From DATBIO01 sp036556965 (GTDB lineage Bacteria > Acidobacteriota > Vicinamibacteria > Fen-336), in contig DATBIO010000304.1 in NCBI GenBank assembly GCA_036556965.1, forward strand, positions 1-8,115: a DNA stretch of 8,115 bases, written 5' to 3'. This document shows, one piece after another, positions 1-5,663 of the stretch. A model generated the notes under the pieces. It worked only from the letters and a program-made list of their open reading frames with translations. It was not told where the DNA came from and did not search any database. The translations under genes and the position numbers were made by a program. Every line of letters begins with the position of its first letter. The stretch's first letter is position 1.

Positions 1-456
1 TCCTTCTGCCAGGAGTCGGTGGAGGTGCTGCGCGCGGTGCAGGAGGGCATCGAGGTCGCCGCCGACGAGTACGTGGCCGCGGTGGACGCGCACCAGCAGC
101 TGCTGCAGGAGAAGCACGACGCGTACGAGGCCGAGCTGGACGAGATGGAGACGGTGGTGGACGCCGCCTTCATGGACGCGGGGGGGCACGCCGAGCAGGT
201 GGTGGACTACTCGCTCGAGCAGCTCGGGCACCACCGCGACGCGCTGGCGGACGAGCTGGCGGACATGGCGGCCAACCTGGGCGACGTGGTGGAGCGCCTC
301 ACGGCCGCGGTGGCCGCGCGCACGCAGGAGCTGCAGCAGGCCGCGGGAGGCCTGGACGAGGGCCTGGGCGAGACGGACTCCGGCCTCGGCCTCATGAACG
401 CGGCCCTGGACGGCGTGAAGCAGCTGATGGCCAGCTTCTCCTTCGTGAGCTTCTGA
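1..456 (+). CDS. Helical coiled-coil protein, C-terminal part (5' end outside window)
   Basis: I do not recognise a family. The frame is open from base 1 (S-F-C-Q-E-S before the first possible start, a GTG at 19), so the gene probably begins outside the window. The visible 151 residues are almost entirely predicted helix, rich in Ala, Glu, Asp, Gln and Leu with heptad-like spacing (for example LLQEKHDAYEAELDEME and LADELADMAANLGDVVERL). There is no signal peptide or membrane segment in the visible part, and the protein ends in a short hydrophobic tail, ASFSFVSF. Its TGA stop overlaps the ATG of the hydrolase gene (TGATG, 454-458), so the two are probably translationally coupled and may work together. 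A partner, delivery or structural role for the hydrolase is inference only. Nearly every codon ends in G or C, supporting real coding on this strand. Confidence 0.75.
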   Translation, partial: SFCQESVEVLRAVQEGIEVAADEYVAAVDAHQQLLQEKHDAYEAELDEMETVVDAAFMDAGGHAEQVVDYSLEQLGHHRDALADELADMAANLGDVVERLTAAVAARTQELQQAAGGLDEGLGETDSGLGLMNAALDGVKQLMASFSFVSF

Positions 457-1325
457 TGGGCGGGCCTCCCTGGACGCTTCCCCTGGTCACGCGCGGCGGG
501 CGGGGTGCGCCCCCGCCCGTGGCCGTGGGAGGCGGCGAGCCGCCCCCCGCCGTGCCCGCGCCGCCTCCGGCGGGGGGCCCCCTCCTCACCGGCGGCAACC
601 TCCAGCACGACGGCCACCTGGTGGGCTTCGTCAACGGGCAGGCCTGGAGCTACCCGCCCGGCACGCCCCTCTCGCAGATCGCGGGCGTGCGGCCGAGCGA
701 CCCCAACCGGCCCGTCACCCAGACCATCATCTACGTCAACGGGATCCTCAACGACACGGATGACCACTTCCAGAGCCTGCAGGCCATCGCCGACGACGCG
801 GGGGCGGAGGTCATCGGCGTCTACAACGCGAGCGAGAACGCGGGCATGGACCTGCTCCAGTGCATCGGGGACAAGGCCGACCTCGGCCACAACCCCGCCG
901 TGGACTCCATCGCCGACGCCGTCTACCAGCAGCTCCAGGACACGAGCGGGCCCATCAACCTCATGGCCCACAGCCAGGGCGGGATCATCACCAGCCGCGC
1001 CCTGGAGGACGTGTACAACCGCCTGCGCGAGGACGGCATGAGCGGGCGCGACGCCGAGGCCCTCATGGGCCGCATCAACGTGGACACCTTCGGCGCCGCC
1101 TCGTGGACGTATCCCGACGGCCCGCGCTACAACCACTACGTGAACACGCTGGACCCCGTGCCCGGCTTCGCGGGCCAGACCCTGAACTTCTTCTCCTCGC
1201 TGTTCGGCGACGGCAGCCGGGAGATCCACCGCTTCACGGACGCCAGCCACCTCAACACGCACAGCTTCACCGACGTCTACCTGAACAACTGGCAGAGCGG
1301 CTTCCCCCAGACCGGGCCGCGTTGA
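456..1325 (+). CDS. Lipase/esterase-like alpha/beta hydrolase with Pro/Gly-rich N-terminus
   Basis: A 289-residue protein. Residues 1-45 are a low-complexity Pro/Gly/Ala leader with no signal peptide. From about residue 88 an alpha/beta-hydrolase core follows: strand TIIYVNGILND (90-100) places a likely oxyanion-hole turn, the nucleophile elbow is MAHSQGG (Ser173; Ala replaces the first Gly of GxSxG, as in some known lipases), and NTLDPVPGF supplies a probable catalytic Asp233, resembling the D-x-VP motif of class 3 lipases. His265 or His269 (HLNTHSF) completes the triad. The natural substrate cannot be read from sequence; an acyl ester or lipid is the reasonable inference. Start: ATG at 456 overlaps the upstream stop and has no good ribosome site, which fits coupled translation. 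A CesT-like small gene follows after 47 nt, so a secreted lipase-type effector is possible, but a housekeeping hydrolase is not excluded. Confidence 0.8.
   Translation: MGGPPWTLPLVTRGGRGAPPPVAVGGGEPPPAVPAPPPAGGPLLTGGNLQHDGHLVGFVNGQAWSYPPGTPLSQIAGVRPSDPNRPVTQTIIYVNGILNDTDDHFQSLQAIADDAGAEVIGVYNASENAGMDLLQCIGDKADLGHNPAVDSIADAVYQQLQDTSGPINLMAHSQGGIITSRALEDVYNRLREDGMSGRDAEALMGRINVDTFGAASWTYPDGPRYNHYVNTLDPVPGFAGQTLNFFSSLFGDGSREIHRFTDASHLNTHSFTDVYLNNWQSGFPQTGPR
497..544 (+). other. Two strong GC hairpins early in the hydrolase coding region
   Basis: A perfect 9-bp stem (CGGGCGGGG 497-505 with CCCCGCCCG 511-519, 5-nt loop) is followed by a perfect 5-bp stem (GGCGG 531-535 with CCGCC 540-544, loop CGAG). 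They start about 41 nt after the hydrolase ATG and lie in the Pro/Gly-rich leader. Proline (CCN) and glycine (GGN) codons are complementary, so the pairing may be a by-product of the protein sequence. Confidence 0.5.
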
Positions 1326-1363
1326 GGGCGTCGGCATGGGCGGCCCTGCTTCTGCTCGCCACC

Positions 1364-1368
1364 GGAGG
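1364..1368 (+). promoter_or_regulatory. Ribosome binding site for the CesT-like gene
   Basis: GGAGG sits 4 nt before the ATG at 1373. It is the best Shine-Dalgarno match in the left operon and fixes this start. The open frame extends much further upstream through the hydrolase gene, but that extension is an overlap without meaning. Confidence 0.75.
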
Positions 1369-1372
1369 ACGC

Positions 1373-1807
1373 ATGACGCGCGATGACGCGGTGCGGCTGG
1401 TCAAGGCCGTCTTCAAGGAGATCGGCGCCGAGAGCCCGGGCCTGAACGAGAAGGGCTTCGGGGGCACCATGCTGGGCCGGGCGCAGGTGAACTTCGAGCA
1501 CCGGGAGAAGGAGGGGGAGCTCGAGGTCCTGGCCCACGTCTACACGTTCCGCAACGAGCCCAAGCCCAACGTGCTGGCGGCGCTGGAGGAGGAGGCGCGC
1601 GGCGGGGCGCCCCTGGGCGGCGGCCAGTACCGGTACATGCCCGAGAACAAGGGCGTCTTCCTGGCCCGCGTCTACCGCGAGCCGGTCGAGGAGGCGTCCT
1701 TCCTGGCGGACGTGAAGGCCCTGGCCGAGGCCAGCCTGGTCTGGCGGCGGGAGGTCTACCCGCGCGCCCTGGACCGCGCCTTCGGCCACGCCGCGACGAC
1801 GCACTAG
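1373..1807 (+). CDS. Small protein resembling type III/CesT-like secretion chaperones
   Basis: A 144-residue soluble protein, rich in Glu, with no signal peptide or membrane segment. The order of elements looks like a CesT-type chaperone: N-terminal helix (DDAVRLVKAVFKEIG), beta strands (MLGRAQVNFEHREKEGELEVLAHVYTF read as two pieces), a helix (NVLAALEEEARGG), a Gly-rich turn and strands (LGGGQYRYMPENKGVFLARVY), and a final helix (FLADVKALAEASLVWRREV) with the Trp often seen there. This is pattern recognition, not a domain search. It lies 47 nt after the hydrolase gene with its own good ribosome site and is the last gene of the operon. If the fold is right, its likely client is the hydrolase or the coiled-coil protein. 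An unrelated small cytosolic protein of the same alpha/beta build is the main alternative. Confidence 0.65.
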   Translation: MTRDDAVRLVKAVFKEIGAESPGLNEKGFGGTMLGRAQVNFEHREKEGELEVLAHVYTFRNEPKPNVLAALEEEARGGAPLGGGQYRYMPENKGVFLARVYREPVEEASFLADVKALAEASLVWRREVYPRALDRAFGHAATTH

Positions 1808-1848
1808 CGCGGACTGCCCGCGGCCGGCGCGGCCGGGTCCCGTCCGCG
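1808..1848. terminator. GC hairpin between convergent genes, terminator-like
   Basis: CGCGGAC (1808-1814), starting right after the TAG stop, pairs perfectly with GTCCGCG (1842-1848). Inside, CGGCC (1821-1825) pairs with GGCCG (1831-1835) around a 5-nt loop. The structure lies in the 60-nt gap between two converging genes, where a bidirectional terminator would be expected. There is no T-tract on either side, so it is not a classical intrinsic terminator. Confidence 0.4.
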
Positions 1849-1867
1849 CGGAGCCTGCGCCCGCGAC

Positions 1868-2863
1868 TCAGGAGCCGGGCGCCCAGAGGCGCAGGCGCCC
1901 GCGCGAGTGACCGCTCACCAGGGAACCGTCGGGCGCGAAGGCCAGGGCCTCGGGATACAGGTAGCTGTCCGTGCTCCAGAGCCGCGCGACGCCGGACCCG
2001 GTGGCCAGGGTCCGGCGCAGGCGCCCGTCCTCCGCGGACCACACGCGCACGAGGCCGTCCCCGCCGCCGCTGGCCAGCGTCCTCCCGTCCGGGGCGAAGG
2101 CCAGGGCGTGGATCCAGCCCCGCGAGCGCGTGATGCGGCGGTGACCCTCGAGGGAGTGGCGGCGTGTGCCCCGTACGACGTCCCACAGCTCCAGGGCGCC
2201 CCCGCTCGTTCCCAGCGCCAGCGTCGTGCCGTCGGGAGAGAGGGCGAGCGCCTCCACCCGGTCGCGCGCGGGGCCCGCGGCCGTGACGCGGTGGGCGACG
2301 CCGCCGCCCGGAAGCGCGTGCACCACCAGCGCGCCCGCGGGGCCGCCGGTGGCCAGCCAGCGCCCGTCGGCGGAGACGGCCATGGCGCGAACGGGACCGC
2401 CGCCCTCCGGGAGGGGCCGCGGGGCGGCGCCGCCCACGTCCCAGCTCAGCACGCCGCGCTCGCCCCCGATCCACAGCGCGCCCCCAGGGTCGAAGGCCAC
2501 CGCGCTGGGACCGGCAAGCCCCGCGGCCACGCGCGGCGGCCCCCCGGCCAGCACCCAGACGCGCACGCTGCCGTCGGCGCCGGCGCTGGCCAGCCGGCCG
2601 CCGTGCACGGCCAGCCCGCGCACGGGCGCCGTGTGTCCCTCGAAAGAGCGCAGGCGCACGGCCCGCACGAGGTCCCATTCCTCGATCGATCCCTGCTGCG
2701 TCCCCGCGAAAACCTGGTCCGCCCCGCCGGCGAGGGCCAGCGCGGAGACGGGGGACGCCCCGAGGGAGACGTCGGCGCGCGGCTCTCGGGTGCGGGGCGG
2801 GCCGCAGCCGGGGAGGAAGGCGAGCACCGCGGTCAGGACGGCCGTTGCATGGGCGACCTTCAT
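1868..2863 (-). CDS. Seven-bladed WD40 beta-propeller lipoprotein
   Basis: A 331-residue protein. It starts with a lipoprotein signal: MKV, a hydrophobic stretch, then the lipobox L-P-G-C, giving Cys20 as the probable lipidated residue. After a short linker, seven WD40-type repeats fill the rest, starting near residues 38, 79, 117, 157, 202, 250 and 303. They end in blade motifs such as IEEWD, VRVWV, LSWD, LELWD, VRVWS and LRLWA, with GH dipeptides before some of them and PDG turns (LSPDG, FAPDG) in several. Seven repeats make one closed propeller, normally a protein-binding platform; no enzyme domain is attached. The frame is open further upstream to 3136, but the ATG at 2863 is chosen because the signal peptide follows directly. 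No strong ribosome site is seen. The gene is divergent from the rhodanese, 72 nt away. Confidence 0.88.
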   Translation of the reverse strand: MKVAHATAVLTAVLAFLPGCGPPRTREPRADVSLGASPVSALALAGGADQVFAGTQQGSIEEWDLVRAVRLRSFEGHTAPVRGLAVHGGRLASAGADGSVRVWVLAGGPPRVAAGLAGPSAVAFDPGGALWIGGERGVLSWDVGGAAPRPLPEGGGPVRAMAVSADGRWLATGGPAGALVVHALPGGGVAHRVTAAGPARDRVEALALSPDGTTLALGTSGGALELWDVVRGTRRHSLEGHRRITRSRGWIHALAFAPDGRTLASGGGDGLVRVWSAEDGRLRRTLATGSGVARLWSTDSYLYPEALAFAPDGSLVSGHSRGRLRLWAPGS

Positions 2864-2883
2864 CGGGCGAGGCCGGCGGCCCG

Positions 2884-2889
2884 ATGATA
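2884..2889 (-). promoter_or_regulatory. Possible -10 box for the WD40 lipoprotein gene
   Basis: TATCAT on the minus strand differs from TATAAT at one position and lies about 20 nt upstream of the ATG at 2863, in an otherwise very GC-rich 72-nt divergent gap. No convincing -35 box is present at 16-18 nt spacing, so this is a weak call. Confidence 0.25.
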
Positions 2890-2935
2890 CGCCAGCGGCC
2901 TCCCCCGCCACCGCGGCCGGTGTTACCCTGGCGGC

Positions 2936-3343
2936 ATGGATCGCCACCGCCGCCGTCTCCTGGCCGCGCTTCCCCTGGCCGCGCTGGCCCTGCCCGCCCT
3001 GGCCGCGGGCGCCGACGACCCCACGCGCATCAAGGCGGACGAGCTGAAGAAGCTCGTGGACGCGGGCCAGGCCGTGATCGTGGACGTGCGCGGCCAGGCC
3101 GCCTACGACGCCGAGCACGCCAAGGGCGCGCGCCACGTGCCCCTGGCCGAGCTGTCCGCGCGCCTGGACCAGTTGCCCAAGGACAAGCTCGTCGTCGCCT
3201 ACTGCACCTGACGCGCCGAGGCCACCAGCGCCCGTGCGGCGCGGCTGCTGACGGAGAAGGGCTACCGGGCCTCGGCCCTCCTGGGAGGGCTGGACGCCTG
3301 GCGCGACGCGGGAGGCGCGGTGGAGGGCACGCCCACGAAGTAG
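2936..3343 (+). CDS. Exported rhodanese-family protein, probable selenoprotein (in-frame TGA at codon 92)
   Basis: A conventional reading stops after 91 codons at TGA 3209-3211. The same frame then continues for 43 more codons to TAG 3341-3343, and the product matches one complete rhodanese domain of 135 residues. Before the TGA: a signal peptide (MDRHRRRLLAALPLAALAL, RR-x-L-L so possibly Tat, with an ALAAGA cleavage region), then IKADELKKLVD, VIVDVR, Y-x-x-EHAKGARHVPL and VVAYCT. After it: RAEATSARAARLL, KGYRASALLGGLDAW. Related rhodaneses have a Y-C-x-C-x-x-E-A-[ST]-[SA] loop, and the TGA falls on the second Cys. The likely product carries Cys90-Thr91-Sec92. Six other genes here use TGA as a true stop, so global recoding is excluded. 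Role: thiol/persulfide or redox chemistry outside the cytoplasm (inference). With readthrough the gene ends 9 nt from the convergent kinase stop. Alternatives: nonsense mutation or base-call error (TGC to TGA). Confidence 0.75.
3209..3211 (+). other. In-frame UGA, candidate selenocysteine codon
   Basis: The TGA is codon 92 of the rhodanese frame, two residues after the Cys of the YC motif. Conserved rhodanese sequence lies on both sides without a frame change or other stop. A UGA aligned with a family-conserved Cys is the usual signature of a selenocysteine codon. Confidence 0.65.
3212..3247 (+). promoter_or_regulatory. Candidate bacterial SECIS hairpin after the UGA
   Basis: Two mutually exclusive folds are visible. 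Fold A: GCGCC (3228-3232) pairs with GGCGC (3238-3242), leaving the apical loop CGUGC (3233-3237); CA 3226-3227 can add pairs with UG 3246-3247 after a bulge. The loop begins 21 nt after the UGA and has G at its second position, which fits the general bacterial SECIS rule as I recall it (loop some 16-37 nt from the UGA, a G among the first two loop bases). Fold B: CGCGCCG (3212-3218) pairs perfectly with CGGCGCG (3237-3243) directly after the UGA, but its inner loop lacks the early G. Hairpins are common by chance at this GC content, so this supports but does not prove recoding. Confidence 0.4.
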
Positions 3344-3352
3344 GCGCGCCGC

Positions 3353-5632
3353 TCAGGCCAGGAGCCCGAGCAGGGCGGGCCCCCCCGCCTCCGCGAAGGC
3401 GCGCGCCGCCTCCGCCGTGCGCGCGTGGGCCTCGGCCACGAGGTCGCCCATCTCGGGGCGCTCGCGCAGGGGCGCGAGCCAGGGGTCGCGCTCGAGGGTG
3501 GGCCCGCAGTAGAAGCCGCCCTCCACCACGCGGCGCAGGAGGGCGAGCGCCTCTTCCGCCTGCCCGCAGCGCGCGAGGACGCGGGCCTGCCAGTACAGCC
3601 CCTCGGGGTCGCGGAAGCCGGAGGCGAGGAAGCGGCGCGAGGCCTCCACCGCGTCGTCCCCGCGCCCCTCGAGGACGGCGCGCTGGATGGCGCCGAGCTC
3701 GCGGTTGAGGGGGTGGGGATGTCCCTCCATCTCGCGGTAGCCGGCCACCGCCTCCTCCGTGCGGCCCAGGAGGGCCAGCGCGTAGAGGCGCGAGTAGCCG
3801 ACGTCCTCCACGTCGGTGGCCAGGGCGCGCTCGTAGTCGCCGAGGAGCACGTGCGTGTAGCTCACGCTGGTGCGGGCGTGCGGGTCGAGGCGCCGCACCT
3901 GCCGCTCCGCGGCCAGGGAGGCCTCGAGGAGGCCGCAGTAGCGGCACACCTGGACCAGGCCCACGAAGATGTCGGGGTCGGCGCTGCCCGCGCGCGCCTG
4001 CCCCAGCAGCCGGCGCAGCGCGTCGATGGGCCGGCCCGCCTCCACCTCGAACTGCGCGTAGAGCACGTGGGCCAGGGGCAGGTCGGGGTTGAGGGAGAGC
4101 GCGCGGTGGAAGGCCTCCTCGGCGAGGGTGAGGTTGCGGTCGGCGTCCTCGCGCACGTACTTGGCCAGCACCCTGTAGACGCGGCCCAGGCGCGCCCACG
4201 CCGGCGCGTAGCGCGGGTCCTCCCTCAGGCACTGCCGGTACATCTCCAGGGCCACCTCCCAGCCCTTGGACACGGCGGAGAGCTGGTTGCCGCGCAGGTA
4301 GAGCTCGTAGGCGCGCGCGGTGGCGGGCACGTCGCGCCGCAGCAGCCGCTGCTCGCGCGCGCTCAGGGAGGCGGAGAGCGACTCCACCGTGCGCTGCACG
4401 ATCTGGTCCTCCAGGGCGAACACGTCCTGGAGGGTGCCCGTGGTGCTCTGCGACCACACCAGGGTGCCCGAGGGCGCCTCCTGGAGCTGCGTGCTCACGC
4501 GGAGCTGGGCGCCGGCCTTGAGCAGGGTGCCGGTGAGGACGACGTCCACGTCCGCCTCCTCCGCCACCACGCGCAGATCGGGGGCGTCGCCGGTGAAGCG
4601 CGCGGCCACGGCGCTGGAGCGGACCACGATGGAGCTGAGCCCGGAGAGCGACGCGGTGATGGCGTCGGGCAGGCTCACGGCCAGGAAGTCGGAGTCCGGG
4701 TCCGGCCGCAGCATGCGGAAGGGCAGCACGATGAGGCGGGTCATGGCGTGGGGCCGCGGGGCCTGGCCGCTGTCCTGGAGGAGCAGGGCCTGCCGGAGCT
4801 GCTCCGCCATGGCGCGCGCGCTGGGCGGACGGTCGGAGGGGTCGCGCGCGAGGCCGCGCCGGATCACGGCGTCCACGGCGGCGATGGCGGGCGAGCCCCC
4901 GAGGACGGGGGGGCTCTCGTAGAGGATGGCGTGCAGGACCTCCATCACGGTGCGGCCGGGGAAGGCGCGCTTCCCCGTCAGCATCTCGTGGAGGATGGCG
5001 GCCAGGGCGAACAGGTCGGCGCGGTGGTCCAGGGTCTCCCCGCGCACGTGCTCGGGCGACATGTAGGGCGGCGTGCCCACCAGCATGCCCGTCTGCGTGA
5101 GCAGGCTGCCGGTGGCGGTGTCGGCGGCGAGCGCCTCCGCGCTCACGTGCCGCGCCACCCCGAAGTCCAGCAGCTTGACGCCGTGGCTGGTCAGGAACAC
5201 GTTGGAAGGCTTCAGGTCGCGGTGCACGACGTCCCGGCCGTGCAGCGCCTCCAGGGCCTCGAGGGTGCCCACCGCTACCGCCACCGCCTCGGGCAGTGCG
5301 AGGGGTCCCTGCACGAGCCGCTCCGCCAGAGACGCTCCCTCCAGCAGCTCCATGATGATGAAGAGCTCGCCGTCGTCCTCTCCCACCTCGAAGATCTGGC
5401 AGACGCCGGGATGGCTGACGCGGGCGGCGGCCCGGGCCTCGCGCCGGAAGCGCCGGCGCGCGGTGTCGTCCCGGCTCTCGACCTTCAGCGTCTTGAGGGC
5501 GACCTGGCGGTCCAGGTCGGGGTCGCGCGCCACGTAGACCACGCCCATGCCGCCCTCGCCGAGCCGGCGCAGGATCTCGTAGCGGCCGATGCGGGAGGGC
5601 GGGGCGTTGTCGGTCATGGACGGGCGCCCCAT
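3353..5632 (-). CDS. PknB-type Ser/Thr protein kinase with TolB/FlgO-like domain and TPRs
   Basis: A 759-residue protein. The kinase domain spans about residues 17-285: Gly-loop LGEGGMGVVY (24-33), catalytic Lys47 in VALK, HRDLKPSN (137-144) with Asp139, DFG (156-158), and SPE (192-194) in place of APE. All core residues are present, so it should be active. Residues about 297-430 (RLIVLPFRMLRPDPDSDFL, then VDVVLTGTLLK and LVWSQS) match the TolB/FlgO-like domain often joined to acidobacterial kinases. From about 440 to 735 the chain is helical TPR-type repeats (YELYLRGNQL, YAPAWARLGRVY, AEEAFHRALSLNPDLPLAH, QAEEALALLRRV), giving a protein-binding C-terminus. No membrane segment is seen between the kinase and the TolB-like part, so the protein is probably cytosolic. 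Substrates are unknown. An internal ATG at 5617 (MTDNAPPSRIGRYEI) is an equally likely start. It lies 31 nt after the esterase gene and may be co-transcribed with it. Confidence 0.93.
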   Translation of the reverse strand: MGRPSMTDNAPPSRIGRYEILRRLGEGGMGVVYVARDPDLDRQVALKTLKVESRDDTARRRFRREARAAARVSHPGVCQIFEVGEDDGELFIIMELLEGASLAERLVQGPLALPEAVAVAVGTLEALEALHGRDVVHRDLKPSNVFLTSHGVKLLDFGVARHVSAEALAADTATGSLLTQTGMLVGTPPYMSPEHVRGETLDHRADLFALAAILHEMLTGKRAFPGRTVMEVLHAILYESPPVLGGSPAIAAVDAVIRRGLARDPSDRPPSARAMAEQLRQALLLQDSGQAPRPHAMTRLIVLPFRMLRPDPDSDFLAVSLPDAITASLSGLSSIVVRSSAVAARFTGDAPDLRVVAEEADVDVVLTGTLLKAGAQLRVSTQLQEAPSGTLVWSQSTTGTLQDVFALEDQIVQRTVESLSASLSAREQRLLRRDVPATARAYELYLRGNQLSAVSKGWEVALEMYRQCLREDPRYAPAWARLGRVYRVLAKYVREDADRNLTLAEEAFHRALSLNPDLPLAHVLYAQFEVEAGRPIDALRRLLGQARAGSADPDIFVGLVQVCRYCGLLEASLAAERQVRRLDPHARTSVSYTHVLLGDYERALATDVEDVGYSRLYALALLGRTEEAVAGYREMEGHPHPLNRELGAIQRAVLEGRGDDAVEASRRFLASGFRDPEGLYWQARVLARCGQAEEALALLRRVVEGGFYCGPTLERDPWLAPLRERPEMGDLVAEAHARTAEAARAFAEAGGPALLGLLA

Positions 5633-5663
5633 TCTCGCAAGGCGCGGCGCCGCCCGCGCGCTC

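Noticed and set aside
440..470. Programmed frameshift joining the coiled-coil protein to the hydrolase
   Set aside because: A -1 shift would be needed, but no slippery heptamer is visible near the TGATG overlap. Coupled reinitiation explains it more simply.
207..1337. Long minus-strand open frame opposite the coiled-coil and hydrolase genes
   Set aside because: Low-complexity Val/Ala/Arg-rich product, no motif, and it spans the overlap of two recognisable plus-strand genes.
1907..2887. Plus-strand open frame opposite the WD40 gene
   Set aside because: No domain or sensible composition, while the minus strand shows seven WD40 repeats and a lipobox.
2864..3136. Longer N-terminus for the WD40 protein starting at 3136
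   Set aside because: It would bury the lipoprotein signal inside the protein and run antisense through the start of the rhodanese gene.
3209..3211. Global reassignment of TGA as a sense codon
   Set aside because: Six other genes in the window end at TGA at the expected C-terminus, so any recoding must be local.
3030..4457. Long minus-strand open frame across the rhodanese and the end of the kinase
   Set aside because: Arg/Pro/Gly/Ala-rich product typical of an out-of-frame reading, overlapping two well-supported genes.
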